DNA from: Aquilaria yunnanensis | Taxonomy: Eukaryota; Streptophyta; Magnoliopsida; Malvales; Thymelaeaceae | Direction: 5' to 3' | Assembly: GCA_039654915.1 (NCBI GenBank) | Contig: CM077593.1 | Location: 111,525,413-111,589,412 of the forward strand | DNA length: 64,000 nucleotides | Shown: piece by piece, positions 12,342-25,073 of the stretch | Numbering within the stretch: the first letter of the stretch is position 1 | Layout: the number at the start of each line of letters is the position of its first letter | The notes under the pieces: model-generated | Told to the model about the DNA's origin: nothing | The model's database searches: none | Seen by the model: the letters and a program-made list of their open reading frames with translations, nothing else | Program-made: the position numbers and the translations under genes

Positions 12342-15300
12342 TCATTTCAAACTCGTATGGAGTGCAACCAGAGACGCATAAGCTCCATTAGGAATCCTCA
12401 TCAGTTCATCATGCCGTCCTACCTCAGCTACGACTCCATTCTTTACCACTGCAATAATATCAGCATTCTTGATGGTGCTTAGCCTATGAGCGACCACGAC
12501 ACATGTTCGGTTGACCATGACCTTGTCCAACGCCTTCTGAACCACACGCTCTGATTCAGCATCAAGCGCGCTTGTCGCCTCATCAAGCAAAAGGATTTTC
12601 GGGTCTTTTAGTATTGCACGTGCAATGGCTATTCTTTGTTTCTGGCCCCCAGACAACTGCACACCCCTTTCTCCCACTGAAGTTTTGTATCCATGCGGCA
12701 ACGAGCTGATAAAGTTGTGTGCATTCGATGCTGTTGTTGCAGCTGTTGAAGATTGCCTCAACTTTGTTCTTAACCTTCATCCCACATGGACTAGGAAACA
12801 AAGGCTTAATGCCTTAGCTCCATATTTCACCCTTCATCCCACATTGGCCATAGAAAGGGCCTTGGTATCTTCAACTCCTTATATAAGGAGCTTAGTTGTG
12901 ACAATTAGAATTCGTCCCACAATCTAGTAGTCACTTAGATTGTATTCTTCTTCTTTCTTAGTGAATTCTTTCTTCCGGCTTGCCGCCCGAGGTTTTTCCC
13001 CGATTTGGGGTTTTCCTCGTAAATTCTCGTGTCTCTTTTCTTTGTGCTTACGTTCTGATTCCTAACAAACTGGTATCAGAGCCAAGGTTAGGTTAGTGAT
13101 AGCTGCTTATAGTATGCTCTGTGGTTGCCCCTAATAGGCGGATCCTCCACATCAGAAATAAGTAGTTTATCAATTCATCTTGTGGTGTTGGGTACTATTC
13201 TCGTATACAGTTACTATTCCCGTATATGATCACTATTCCTGTATACGGTTACTACACATACTGTTTCTGTATACGAGTATTATTTCTGTATACGATCACT
13301 ATTCCCGTATACGGATACTGTTCCCATATACGGTCACTATTCACGTGTACGGTTACTATTCACGTGAAATTGTCAGAGCTTATTTTTGCTCAGAAAGCTC
13401 GTTGCAGAGCTGTGATGGCTTCGACATCGACAAAGCTTGATATAGCACCACTCACGTATAGCACAAAGTTTTCAATTTGGAAAATCAAGATGAAAGCAAT
13501 TCTCATAAGTCTTGATTTGGATGAGGCACTACTCGGGATGGAGAATATGTCCGGAACAGAGCAGGAGAAGGAGAGAAAGAATCTGAAGGCACTCGCTCAA
13601 ATTCAGTTGCACTTATCAACGGAGATTCTTCAAGAGGTCAGTAAGGAGACAACTGCTGCCAGCTTATGGTTGAAGCTTGAATCGCTTCTTATGACAAAAA
13701 GTCCAGCAAGTCGCTTGTACGCTAAATCCAGGCTGTACTCGCATAAGCTGTCAGAAGGTAAGTCTATTAAATCATATCTTGAAGAATTCAGAGAGATCAT
13801 CAATGATTTAGAAAATCTTGATATTAAGACCGATGGTGAGGATTTGGCTATGCTTTTATTATATCATCTGCCAACATCATACAATAGTTTCCGTGATACC
13901 ATGCTTTATGGAAAAGATACAATAACTTTAGATGAAGTCTGTTCCAGTTTATTGTCAAGAGATAGGATGGACACTTCAAAGCGTGAGGAAAGCGGAGAAG
14001 GCTTGTATTCAAGAGGCAGATCAGTTGAAAGAAAGAATGATAAAGGATCATCTTCAAGGTCCAAGTCAAAACATCGGAATCTTTATTGCAACTATTGTAA
14101 GAAGAAAGGTCACATTAAGGACGATTGTCACAAATTAAAGAAGAAGAATCAAAGTGGTGGAAATGGAGACAAGAACAAGCAGAGACCACCAGATGAGGCT
14201 AGTATTGCCACCAATGAAGATGATTTTGCTTTAGTTGCTGAAAACTCATCTATAAACAGCACAGAAGCTCATATAACTGCACAAGCAGAAAGTAGCAGGA
14301 GTGGCGAATGGACCATGGATTCTGCTTGCTCATTCCATTTGACTCCCCATAAGGACTGGTTTTACACATATGAACCGGTCAATCGAGGAGTAGTCATGAT
14401 GGGGAATGACAATGCATGTAGAATTGCAGGCATCGGTGACATCAAAATTCGAATGCATGATGGGATAGTGAGAACACTATCAAATGTTCGCCATGTCCCT
14501 GATATGAGAAGAAATTTAATTTCTTTGAGTACATTGGAAGAAAATGGTTGTTCCTTTATTGGCAGGGATGGTTCGCTGAAAATCGTCAAAGGATCATTGG
14601 TAGTCATGAAAGGCCAGCGGAAAGGAAAGCTCTACATTTTGGATGGCAAGACCGTGGAAGGCCAATCTGCAGTTGCTGAATCATCTATGTCTGAAGAGGA
14701 GGTGACAAAATTGTGGCACATGAGGCTAGGCCATATGAGTGAAAGAGGCATTTCTGAGCTGAGCAAAAGAGGACTACTCGGAGAACAAAAGGTCAGTAAG
14801 TTAGATTTCTGCGAACATTGCTTATTTGGAAAGCAAAAGAGAATCTCTTTTACTACTCCTGCAAAACATAACACTAAAGGAACTCTTGATTATATTCATG
14901 CTGATGTTTGGGGACCGTCTCGTGAGGCATCTCTTGGTGGAGCTCGTTACATGGTTACCTTCATTGATGATTTTTCAAGGAAGGTTTGGGCATATTTCTT
15001 GAAGCATAAGAATGAAGCCTTTGTCGCATTTAAGCAGTGGAAGACTCTGATCGAGAAGCAGACCGGGAAGCAGGTGAAACGGCTAAGGACAGATAATGGT
15101 TTGGAATTCTGTTCGGGAGAATTCAAACAATACTGCAAGGATCAAGGTATTGTTCGCCATCTGACCGTTCCAGGGACTCCACAACAAAATGGTGTAGCAG
15201 AACGGATGAACAGAACCTTGTTGGAAAAGGCAAGATGCATGCTTTCAAACTCTAGATTGGGGAAGAAATTTTGGGCAGAGGCAGTCTCTACAGCTTGTTT

Positions 15301-18300
15301 TCTGGTAAACAGATCTCCTCATACTTTTATTGGTTTAAAGACACCTGAAGAAGTTTGGTCGGGCAGTCCGGCTAACTATAATGATCTTAAGATATTTGGA
15401 TGTCCTGCTTATGCATATGTGAATGAAGGGAAGTTAGATCCTAGATCGATTAAATGTGTCTTTCTAGGATACACTACAGGAGTTAAAGGGTATAAATTAT
15501 GGAATCCTCATACTTCCAAAGTTTTCACAGCCAGGAATGTTATGTTTGACGAGACATCCATGTTGCATCAAAAGGAGGAGTTGACTGTCGCTGATCCAAG
15601 CATTGAGAAGGAAAAGATTGGAAGCAAGGTGGAGCTCCAAATACATCCTGAAAGTCATGATCAGGATGTCAAGGATACAGAAGTTGAGGTGGAGCAACAA
15701 GCCTCAACTGATGACATTCAGCCTTCTCATTCTATTGCTATCAATCGTCCCCGTCGTAGCAATCAAGGTATGCCTCGAAAGAGGTTAATTGAGGAAGCAG
15801 ACTTTGTTGGGTTTGCTTTTGCAGCTGCTGAAGAGACAGAGAGTTGTTTTGAACCTGCAAATTATAAAGATGCAACTAACTGTCCAGATTCTTCTAAGTG
15901 GGTTGTAGCTATGCAAGAAGAGATGGAATCGCTTCAAAAGAATGACACTTGGACACTAGCTAAACTACCCAAAGGTAAAAGAACTGTCAAGTGCAAGTGG
16001 GTGTTCAAGAAGAAAGAAGGAATTCCCGGAGTTGAAGAACCAAGGTATAAAGCTAGACTAGTTGCAAAAGGCTTTAGCCAGGTACCGGGAGTTGACTTTA
16101 ATGATATTTATTCTCCTGTTGTGAAGCATAGTTCTATCCGACTGTTTCTTGGTCTTGTTGCGTTAGATGATCTTGAGTTGGAGCAACTTGATGTTAAAAC
16201 AGCTTTTCTGCATGGTGATTTAAAGGAAGAAATCTATATGGAGCAACCCGAAGGTTTTAAGGTCGAGGGGAAGGAGGACCATGTCTGCAAACTCCAGAAG
16301 TCATTATATGGCCTCAAACAATCACCTCGACAATGGTATAAATGCTTTGATATGTTTGCTTTGAATCTTGGTTTCAGGAGAAGCAGTTATGATTCATGTG
16401 TCTACATGAGACCGGTTGGAGATGGTTCATTTACATACTTACTGCTTTATGTGGATGACATGCTTATCGCAGCAAGGAGCAAGTCAGAAATTGCCAAGAT
16501 TAAGGCGCAATTAAGTGCAGAATTTGATATGAAGGATTTAGGTGCAGCAAAACGCATCCTAGGCATGGAGATCAGGCGTGATCGTAAGGCTAGGAAGCTT
16601 TATCTTTCACAGGAGGGTTATGTACGCAAAGTTCTGGAAAGGTTTGACATGAGCAAAGCCAAATCAGTTTCTACACCTCTTGCTGCACACTTCAAGTTAT
16701 CATCGCATCAATGTCCGACAACAAATGAAGAAATTAAGAAGATGGAGAAAATACCATATGCAAGTGCTGTTGGGAGCATTATGTATGCAATGGTTTGCAC
16801 GCGTCCCGACTTAGCACATGCAGTTAGCGTTGTGAGCCGTTACATGGCTAATCCAGGACAAGAGCATTGGCAAGCAGTAAAATGGATATTAAGGTATCTA
16901 AAAGGTACAACTACGGCTTATCTTGAGTTTGGTGGTTCTAAAGCTGGATTGATTGGATATGTGGATTCTGACTACGCGGGTAATCTTGACACTCGACGAT
17001 CCACATCAGGATACGTTTTTACATTCGGTGGTTGTGCTGTGAGCTGGAAGGCTTGCCTACAAGCAACAGTTGCTCTTTCAACTGCAGAAGCAGAGTATAT
17101 GGCAATCACTGAAGCAACGAAGGAAGCAATTTGGCTTAGAAATATTTATACAGAGCTTACTCAAGATGATCGCAGGCTGGAGATATATTGTGATAGCCAA
17201 AGTGCTATTTTCTTGACAAAAGATAGTATGTTCCATGAGCGTACTAAACATATTGGGGTCAAATATCACTTTGTTCGTGAAATTGTTGATAAAGGTGATA
17301 TTGTGATCATGAAGGTTAGTACGCTGGATAATGCTGCTGATATGATGACGAAGACTCTTCCTGGATCTAAGTTCAAACATTGTTTGGACTTAGTAAATCT
17401 TATTTGTTGATTATCACTTATTTGGAGGTGGCTGTGAAGATCAGAGAAGAAGGTTACAGATCAATTTGGTATGAAGGTGGAGTTTTGTTCATGTACAACA
17501 AAATTGATGCAAGGTGGAGATTGTTGAAGATTGCCTCAACTTTGTTCTTAACCTTCATCCCACATGGACTAGGAAACAAAGGCTTAATGCCTTAGCTCCA
17601 TATTTCACCCTTCATCCCACATTGGCCATAGAAAGGGCCTTGGTATCTTCAACTCCTTATATAAGGAGCTTAGTTGTGACAATTAGAATTCGTCCCACAA
17701 TCTAGTAGTCACTTAGATTGTATTCTTCTTCTTTCTTAGTGAATTCTTTCTTCCGGCTTGCCGCCCGAGGTTTTTCCCCGATTTGGGGTTTTCCTCGTAA
17801 ATTCTCGTGTCTCTTTTCTTTGTGCTTACGTTCTGATTCCTAACAGCAGCTATGATCTCTTCTTCCGTCACCTGACCTTGCTTACCATAGGCTATATTGC
17901 TTTGTATTGACTTGTTGAAGAGTGCTGGTTCTTGGCTGACCAGCCCTATTTGTTGCCTTAGCCAGCTTATTTTTAGCGTCTTGAGATCTGCTCCATCAAG
18001 ACGTACTATGCCGGAATCTGGATCATAAAACCTCTCTATCAAACTTATGACAGTTGACTTCCCACTGCCACTCTCCCCAACAAGTGCAACCACCTGAGCA
18101 GAGGACATCAAGAAAATCGAGTAAATAGGTCAATGAAAAAATTTACTTCTGGTGCAAAATAACATAAATACGCCTTGTGCTTTAAGGTTTTTGCTCAAAT
18201 GGCCAACCTATGCTAAAAGTCGTACTAAATCAGCACACAAGGATCACTTTTGACAATAAATAGAGGACCTAATAGAATTTTTATGGACCCACACATTCAT

Positions 18301-21300
18301 ATTAAACGTCAAAGTTTTCCCTTTCTTATTGTGAAGCTTTAATGCTTAAAGTAGCAAAAAAAATTCTTACCTTTCCAGACGGGATATTTAAACACAGGTC
18401 TCTAAAAATTTGCACCTCCGGGCGTGTCGGGTACTTGAAACTAACATGTTCGAGCTCAATATTTCCAACAAGGTATGGAAGAGTTGTCCCGTTCTCATTG
18501 CTCGAATCAATTTTCGGTTTCCTATCTAGGATTTGAAATATTGAAGCTGCTGAATCCTTGGCTTTGTTGGTGTCAGCAATCGTCGAGCTTGTTTGTGAGA
18601 GGCCAATTGCTGAAATTGTCAATGCAAGGAAAACCTGCAAGCCAAGAAATGTGACCCTTGACATGGCTTCATCAAGTCACAAAGTTTTCACAAGTTAAAT
18701 AGTGAATGCAAATTCTAAGGGCTTTCACCTTGAAGACTTCTCCAAATGTAGCTAATCCATGCTGAACTAGGACTGCTCCAATGTAGAAACAAAATGCATC
18801 TATGCAGTAGAGTGCCAAGAAAGCAAAACCGAAACCTGTTCCACTGACAAGTCCTGCACGGACACCTTGTTTCATCGGCGCCTCACATTTCTTTTGGTAC
18901 ATATCCATTACTTTCTCTTCTGCACAAAAAGATGCTATAGTTCGGATGCTGCCTACAGCATCGTTAGCAACCTGGCTTGCTTCCTCATACATAACCTGAT
19001 ATGGAATTACATTAGAAATGATTCCACACGACTTATAATCATTCAATTATGAAACTCACCTTGGCGTCTGCACTAAATCCTTGTAGAAACTTTGTCTGGA
19101 TTGTGCCTTGCCCCACTAAAATAGGTGATACAGCTATGATACAAAGAGCTAGAATCCAGTTTGCAGTGAGTGCTATGATCAATCCTGCTGCCAGTGTTGA
19201 TGTGTTCTGGACGATCAAGGCTAAAGTATCACCCACCATAGTTCTCACCGTTGATGCATCAGTCGAGAGTCTAGCACCGATTGCTCCACTATAGAGTTCA
19301 GAAAAACCTCACAGTCAAGTAGAAACATAGACATAGTCATGAAAACTACAGAATGATTATAAAATGAAATGGACCTTGAGTTTGCTGGATCATCAAACCA
19401 ACTGATTTCTTCATGCACAACTTTCTCAAATGTCAAGGAACGGATTCTCTGTATCAATCTTCCACCAGCAATGCCGAAAGAGTAATTCTGTAAGGGTGCG
19501 ACCACTAGAGTTATGAGGCCCATACCGACATACAGAAGTGCCCACTTCTTAGCATCTTTACGCAGAATATATGGTGGTTCGAAAAATGAGCTAATGGCAG
19601 AAGACAATAAGAGGCCAAATATAGGGAAAACCAAGCCATTAACAGATGCACCTAATGATCCAGTTAATAAAAATAGAGTTTCAGGTCTGTTGAGGTAGGC
19701 CAGCCGCTTGATAGAGACCTTTTTGTGCCTTTCTGCACCTACTTCACAGCTTGTAGAACCCTCGTCATCCTTTTCTCTGGTCTCACTGATATTGATAGGC
19801 CCAGGAATAGTAGCATCCACGGTAAAAAAGTGTTTGCTACCCAAAGAACTCATAGAGTATTTGCTATGCGAAGAACTCATAGACCTTTTCAAAGAGATAC
19901 TGCGGCTTTTAGATCCACTTGAGATTTCAGCTTTTACATAATCAGCAGCTTCAGACTTCCCTGCATCTCTAGCCCCGACTCTTGCTTCTTCAGGATCTTT
20001 AGCTCCTTTTTGGAGCTGAATCAGTTGTGAGTAAGCCCCTTCTGGGTCTTTGATCAGCTCATCATGTGTGCCTATATTTGAAAACATAAACATTATAGAT
20101 TGAAGATTAGATGACGCAAACTAATGGTGAGCTAGTGTTTATGCTCACCTTTTTCCACAAGCTTCCCTTGATGCAACACTGCTATCATATCTGCGTTCCT
20201 AACAGTGGTCAAACGATGTGCAACCACCACAGTTGTCCTATTTGACATGACTTTATCCAATGCATCCTGAACAATACGCTCTGATTCGACATCCAGGGCA
20301 CTTGTTGCTTCATCGAGAAGAAGGATCTTGGGGTCCTTCAGTATGGCCCTTGCTATTGCAATTCTTTGCTTTTGTCCACCAGAGAGTTGAGTTCCATGCT
20401 CACCAACCATTGTGTTCAATCCCTACAATAAGAACCAATAAGCACAAGTTTTCGACAAATCACGCAACACCACTTAACTGCGCTAGAATGCTTGACAACT
20501 CACAATTCTTTTGACCAACCTGAGGCAAATTCTCAATGAAGTTGGCAGCATTGGCGAGCTCAATGGCGGACCTAATCTCCTCATCAGTTGCATTTTCCTT
20601 TCCATATGCTATGTTCTCTTTGATGGTTGTTGTGAACAGATTTGGCTCCTGACTGACCAACCCTATTTTCTCCCTCAACCATTTGAGCTGCATCTTTTTC
20701 AGATCAACCCCATCTATAAGCACCTCACCAGAGTCAGGGTCATAAAATCTCTCTAACAACGCAATCACTGTTGATTTCCCACTCCCACTTTGCCCAACCA
20801 TGGCCATGGTGGTGCCACTTGGGACGTGCATTGTGAAGCCATTAAATATTTGGATGTCAGGCCTACCTGGGTACCGGAAATGCACATCCTTGAGATCAAT
20901 ATCCCCATGAAGGTCTTCCAACACAACTCCACTCATGTCATATGCATCTATTTTCGGTTTTCGTTTGATGGTCTCAAACATCTGGTAGGCTGCAGCCCTC
21001 CCAGCCGCAAATGCATTGACACATGGGGATGCCTGTCCCAATGACCTAGATAGCAATTACAAAATATTAGAAGCAATTTCAACTGTCCTGAAAAGAAAAA
21101 GAAAGGAAAACAAGAAAAGAATTTCACTTACATTCCACCGGTCATGACAGCTATGACAACATTAATAACTTGTCCTCCATTGTAACCTTTATGGATGATG
21201 AGTTTTGCCCCATACCAAACTGCTAATCCGTAAGTACTAAATACAACTACCATCAGTGCACCAAGTCCTACCCCTGATACTAGCCCTTGCTTAGCCACTA

Positions 21301-22350
21301 CCTTGTAAGCAATTTCCAACTTGTTGTCATATGCTTCTATTGCTTTTCTCTCTCCCGTAAAGGATGCCACCTGGAAAATTACTTTAGACCCAAGCAAACA
21401 TCTAACTTCATTCAATTTTCATCCGAAGTATCAAGAGCTTGAATTTACCGTTCTTATAGTGCCAACTGTTTGCTCTACTACATCCCCAGCTTCCGCATAT
21501 GCAAGTTGTTCCTTGCTGGACATTTTGGATTGGACCTTGGCCATGGCCGCAGCACAGATGGCCACCAGGGGGATGCAAGCGCACATCACTAGAGCCAATT
21601 GCCACCCTTTGACAAAGGCAGTGGCGAAACCACCGATGAAAGTTGTGATAAGCTGCAGGAACTTGCCTACCTTCTCTCCCATTGCATCTTGTATAAGGAT
21701 AGTGTCTCCGGACATCCGTCCGATGACTTCTCCCGTGGTCATCTCGGTGTCAAAGAAGGCAATGTCTTGTTGGAGTATGGTTTTAAGATACAGCCCGCGA
21801 ATCCGAGTTGCCTGTCTCTCACCGGTTACCATCCAACATGACACCTCTGCAATGTACGTATATGCCAATTAACAATACATATAACAATGTAAATCAACAA
21901 TTCGTGAACCAATCTACTCACGTAAAAATGCAGCGACACATGTGTACACCGCTAAATACAGAAATTTCACCGCTACCTGAAAAACAAAACAAATTAATAG
22001 TACTATTATTATTATTATTAAGTTGGGCACTGAATTCGGTCAGCATTACATTGCTTAGGTAAACATAATGAAAATAAGCGCGGTTAGGTTTGAAAGCAGA
22101 GTACGAGGTAGGGGATAATGATCGTAATTGTGGTTCATATATCAGTCACCTTGGAGATGGTGGGTACGACGTGGGAGGGCTTGGTGGCGCCGAAGGAGTT
22201 AATAAGCTGTCCGACAATAACCGTCATGAGCGGCTGCGATAGGCCGTTGGCGACAGCGGCTATGGTCCCGACGGTCATCAGCATTATATCCTTACGGTCG
22301 GAGAAGGAGAAGAGCTTGTAGAAGGCTACTTGCCTCTGTCGTTCCGCCAT
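12342..22350 (-). CDS. ABCB-subfamily (MDR/PGP-type) ABC transporter, interrupted by a copia element
   Basis: A full transporter (TMD1-NBD1-TMD2-NBD2) of the plasma-membrane ABCB family. Several plant members export or import auxin, but the substrate here is unknown. Exons fitted with GT-AG sites: 22350-22150, 21976-21922, 21846-21449, 21370-21132, 21045-20520, 20422-20149, 20071-19375, 19288-19060, 18995-18729, 18634-18371 and 18093-12342. The last exon contains the inserted element 12744-17845. Without the insert these exons give 1265 codons in one frame, the normal family length. NBD1 has Walker [10 protein letters not shown] (about residues 382-390), LSGGQ (486-490) and Walker B ILLLDEA. 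NBD2 has GESGSGKST (about 1056-1064), a Q-loop, LSGGQ and the H-loop VVVAHRLST. The linker is Ser/Lys-rich. As it stands, translation would enter antisense LTR sequence after residue 1133 and stop at 17713, giving about 1176 residues that lack the NBD2 signature and Walker B. The residue pattern is closest to ABCB4/11/21-type proteins; that placement is from memory of the family. Confidence 0.93.
12744..13067 (+). repeat. 5' LTR of the copia element
   Basis: 324 bp, TGTTGAAG at the start and CCTAACA at the end. It matches 17522-17845 with no difference found by eye. The short length is typical of Tork-type copia elements. Confidence 0.96.
12875..12890 (+). promoter_or_regulatory. Palindromic TATA box in the copia LTR
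   Basis: CTCCTTATATAAGGAG is a perfect 16-bp palindrome with a TATA core. It is likely the LTR promoter and, being symmetric, would read the same on both strands. The same sequence recurs in the 3' LTR at about 17653-17668. Confidence 0.65.
13071..13083 (+). other. Primer-binding site (initiator tRNA-Met)
   Basis: TGGTATCAGAGCC begins three bases after the 5' LTR. It is the canonical plant retroelement site complementary to the 3' end of initiator tRNA-Met. Confidence 0.95.
13193..13370 (+). repeat. Degenerate tandem repeats in the copia leader
   Basis: About eight variants of a roughly 20-22-bp unit built around 'actattcccgtatacggt' fill the untranslated leader between the PBS and gag. They keep a frame open upstream of the likely gag start, which makes the longest ORF begin at 13226. 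The repeats could be cis-regulatory or packaging sequence; nothing proves either. Confidence 0.8.
13415..17410 (+). CDS. Copia gag-pol polyprotein (1331 aa)
   Basis: A single frame encodes all functions for reverse transcription and integration. Gag (UBN2/DUF4219-like) starts at [11 protein letters not shown] zinc knuckle CX2CX4HX4C lies at residues 225-238, and the protease motif DSA at 302-304. A gag-pre-integrase HHCC domain begins at about 432. The integrase catalytic triad is D497, D560, E596 (the D-to-E spacing of 35 is canonical). RT has YVDD at 1012-1015, and RNase H (DSDYAG, STAEAEY, DSQSA) runs to the end. I chose 13415 as the start because the 63 codons upstream are leader tandem repeats. 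No stop or frameshift is present. Confidence 0.97.
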   Translation: MASTSTKLDIAPLTYSTKFSIWKIKMKAILISLDLDEALLGMENMSGTEQEKERKNLKALAQIQLHLSTEILQEVSKETTAASLWLKLESLLMTKSPASRLYAKSRLYSHKLSEGKSIKSYLEEFREIINDLENLDIKTDGEDLAMLLLYHLPTSYNSFRDTMLYGKDTITLDEVCSSLLSRDRMDTSKREESGEGLYSRGRSVERKNDKGSSSRSKSKHRNLYCNYCKKKGHIKDDCHKLKKKNQSGGNGDKNKQRPPDEASIATNEDDFALVAENSSINSTEAHITAQAESSRSGEWTMDSACSFHLTPHKDWFYTYEPVNRGVVMMGNDNACRIAGIGDIKIRMHDGIVRTLSNVRHVPDMRRNLISLSTLEENGCSFIGRDGSLKIVKGSLVVMKGQRKGKLYILDGKTVEGQSAVAESSMSEEEVTKLWHMRLGHMSERGISELSKRGLLGEQKVSKLDFCEHCLFGKQKRISFTTPAKHNTKGTLDYIHADVWGPSREASLGGARYMVTFIDDFSRKVWAYFLKHKNEAFVAFKQWKTLIEKQTGKQVKRLRTDNGLEFCSGEFKQYCKDQGIVRHLTVPGTPQQNGVAERMNRTLLEKARCMLSNSRLGKKFWAEAVSTACFLVNRSPHTFIGLKTPEEVWSGSPANYNDLKIFGCPAYAYVNEGKLDPRSIKCVFLGYTTGVKGYKLWNPHTSKVFTARNVMFDETSMLHQKEELTVADPSIEKEKIGSKVELQIHPESHDQDVKDTEVEVEQQASTDDIQPSHSIAINRPRRSNQGMPRKRLIEEADFVGFAFAAAEETESCFEPANYKDATNCPDSSKWVVAMQEEMESLQKNDTWTLAKLPKGKRTVKCKWVFKKKEGIPGVEEPRYKARLVAKGFSQVPGVDFNDIYSPVVKHSSIRLFLGLVALDDLELEQLDVKTAFLHGDLKEEIYMEQPEGFKVEGKEDHVCKLQKSLYGLKQSPRQWYKCFDMFALNLGFRRSSYDSCVYMRPVGDGSFTYLLLYVDDMLIAARSKSEIAKIKAQLSAEFDMKDLGAAKRILGMEIRRDRKARKLYLSQEGYVRKVLERFDMSKAKSVSTPLAAHFKLSSHQCPTTNEEIKKMEKIPYASAVGSIMYAMVCTRPDLAHAVSVVSRYMANPGQEHWQAVKWILRYLKGTTTAYLEFGGSKAGLIGYVDSDYAGNLDTRRSTSGYVFTFGGCAVSWKACLQATVALSTAEAEYMAITEATKEAIWLRNIYTELTQDDRRLEIYCDSQSAIFLTKDSMFHERTKHIGVKYHFVREIVDKGDIVIMKVSTLDNAADMMTKTLPGSKFKHCLDLVNLIC
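17510..17521 (+). other. Polypurine tract of the copia element
   Basis: The purine-rich run caaggtggagat directly precedes the 3' LTR and would prime plus-strand DNA synthesis. Confidence 0.85.
17522..17845 (+). repeat. 3' LTR of the copia element
   Basis: 324 bp, indistinguishable by eye from 12744-13067. On the minus strand, transcripts of the interrupted ABCB gene enter here and meet a stop codon at 17713-17715. Confidence 0.96.
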
Positions 22351-22467
22351 CAATATTCAATCTGTTCGCTACTCAAGGTGCTTGCTTATTCCGTTTGGTT
22401 CCTCGTTCTCCGAAGTTGGTCCGAATTACGGCTGAGAAACAGTCTGTGTCTTCGTGTCCATTGTGCA

Positions 22468-22480
22468 TAAATATATAAGA
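22468..22480 (-). promoter_or_regulatory. Putative TATA box of the ABCB gene
   Basis: On the minus strand the sequence reads cttatatatttat, about 120 bp upstream of the ATG at 22350. The position and AT core fit a plant TATA box. No other promoter element was identified. Confidence 0.5.
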
Positions 22481-22499
22481 GGTTGAAAGTCGACGCAGT

Positions 22500-24523
22500 T
22501 TCAACAGCCTACGTGACTCTCGATCGCCGCTTTACTTGTTGCGTGACCTTTGTGGACAACTTACAATATGCAAACCGCCTTATTTGGTTGCAACACAATC
22601 TTTGCGTTTCTTTTTTCCTTAACATTGTTTCTAGTTACATTCTTTTATGAGTTAGCTAGTCATCTGGCACATATGAAAGTATAATTACGGATGTAATTAA
22701 AAATAATATATGAAAGGTATACACAAGATCTTAAACATTAAATTTCAAGAAAAAAAATGTAATTTGTTCAATATTATATATTGTGCGAAGGAGGGGAAGA
22801 CATATGTTGAAAGGGAAAAATCTTAGATAGACCAGGGTCGACCTCAACCCATTATTTTTGTGACCATGATACCCTTTTGCCTTTTGAAACGGTAAATAGA
22901 GTTACATAATTATGGTTCATAAAAAAGACAACTATTATACATATATTTGGTAAGTATATTTGGTAACTATTAGATACATGTATCTAATAAATTTGTATTG
23001 ATTCGATTTGGAATGTGAACTTTATTGCTATTTTATTAAAATGAAAAATTTGGTGCAAGTGTATAATTCTATATTATAATTGTCTATTTTTTATTCTAAA
23101 AATAATTAGAGTAAAAATGCTATTTATATATTTTTCTAATGCAGACTAAACACATATTAAAATCTATCATGTACACACACATATATAGATGCACAAAGAA
23201 ATTGATGTCAAAACATACTTGTACTATTATGTACGTGGAAATTGTAGAATATACATGTATAAATATATACACAAAAATATCATACCGTACATGAATGTAC
23301 AAGAATGTACATAGAAATTGTAAAACACAAATGTACAAATATGTACATAGAAATATCATACAATATATGTATATAGACAAATATATACAACATATATAAA
23401 AAAAATATATGCAGATGAATTTGTGCAAAACAAATACATAAATATATAGTAGAATATCAAAGGTAGAACTATTAACTTGTGCATAATATACATATGCATA
23501 TTAATATATTTATGTAATATTCTACACATATAATGTCATGCGTGCAAAAATTTTAAAATTATATATATTTGGAATGTATTGGTTGTTAATTCTCAATTAA
23601 TTCTTTATTTCAAAGCATATTACCATAACTTCTCTTCAAACAGTTTCTTATTTCAAATTTCCACATTAATTACATATGTAACTCCTTCCATGTCATCTAA
23701 TGTTTTGGTTTGTAATTAATGGGGGTAAGTTGGTCACATTTCTAATGGGCTCATGAAGACCTTGGTGTATGGTGGAGAGCCTCTGTTATAAGGGTAATCT
23801 GTTTTTATGTATTCAGCAATAACATCACAATTTTCTAGAAGCTTGTTAGTGCTAAAACAGAAAGTGAGGTACGTGTTTACCACTTTAGATGATTAGCAAA
23901 ATTTTGTTATAAGTTGTGTATATGGAGTTAAATAAATATAAATCTAAGAAGAAAGAGAATTACAATTTACATCCATGTCGCAACCATGTCATGCAAACAC
24001 AAGATGCTTATTTAAAGCATGACAAGTCAGAGGGGGAATAAATAAAGAATCTGTGATAAATCAATTCTATAATGCATGACTAAAGAAATGTACAATGTGG
24101 TAATTTAGATGGCATGTGCCCAATAAAACAAATAACATTGAAAGTTTGACATAAAACCCCGAAAAAGAAATAATGTAAATATTAAAACAGATTTAAGTTT
24201 GACACATTGAAATGGGGGGAACAAAAAGGAATAAAGGTGAAAATATTTATAAATTTAAAACGTAGCCCTAAAATTTTTTATTTAATTTAAAATTAATAGT
24301 TTAAAAAGAAAACAAAAAAAAATCAAATGAATGAAAAAAATTTATCAATTACTTCAATAAAAATTTTATATTAAGTTCACCCAATATATTTAGGAAACAA
24401 TAATTAAAGTTTTTAATAATTTGTACTTCGATAAAAATTTTAATGAAAGTAAGGTGAAAAAAAAGAGGGGAAAATGGCATAAACGAAAAGCAAAAGAATC
24501 AAAAGCTAGAGGAAAAAGAAATA
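22500..24523. other. AT-rich 5' flank of the ABCB gene
   Basis: No gene is seen. From about 23110 to 23450 there is a degenerate tandem array built on 'tgtacatagaaat' and 'atatgtacaaa' motifs with a spacing of roughly 75 bp. The rest is low-complexity AT-rich sequence. Confidence 0.5.
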
Positions 24524-24852
24524 CTCCCTCCGTTTCATAATATTTGGCTTCTATTGTTCTTTTATAGTTTCAAAATAGTTGTCTCCTTCTTATTTTTCTA
24601 AATAAGGTAACTTTTTATTATTTTACATATGTATAAATCATTGAAAGAAGATAAGTTGAGAAAATTAAAGAGTAAAAGTACTTAGAACCCATTAAAAAGT
24701 ACAAATGCCGGTAACTTTTTTTAGATAAGGACATGTACTTTATATAAAAATAAATAAGTTAATAATTTTATATTAAAAGAAGGAAGTGAAAAATAGAAAA
24801 GTTTTAATTTGGTGCATTATCAAAGAGGATAGGTTTTATGAGACGGGGGGAG
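24524..24852. mobile_element. Stowaway-type MITE (Tc1/mariner)
   Basis: The 329-bp element has terminal inverted repeats: CTCCCTCCGTTTCATAA at the left end and TTATGAGACGGGGGGAG at the right. TA dinucleotides flank both ends (24522-24523, 24853-24854). These ends are diagnostic of plant Stowaway elements. There is no coding capacity. Confidence 0.92.
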
Positions 24853-25073
24853 TAAAAGGTTTGTACCATAATAGTTTTCCAGTACTGCCAAACCCATATG
24901 CATGTTAATTATGAAAGCAAAAACAATCTTACGGTGGCTAAAAAAACCATTAGATTGGCCCCAAGAGAATCAAGTTGACCCTGGCCCAAAAGGACAAATC
25001 ACAAATGTGTCTATGGGAATTGCGAACAATGACATTTAGAAACTGGCACAAAGGTGGATTAAGGAGGCAAGAC

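Larger units (their letters stand above)
12744..17845 (+). mobile_element. Complete Ty1-copia LTR retrotransposon (Tork/Tnt1-like), 5102 bp
   Basis: Both LTRs (324 bp each) look identical by eye, the PBS and PPT are in place, and gag-pol is one uninterrupted frame. GCAGC is duplicated at 12739-12743 and 17846-17850. The element lies antisense to the ABCB gene, inside its last exon. Identical LTRs and an open polyprotein indicate a very recent, possibly still competent insertion. The Tork/Tnt1 placement rests on the gag (YSTKF..WK..M) and RT style, not on a tree. Confidence 0.97.
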
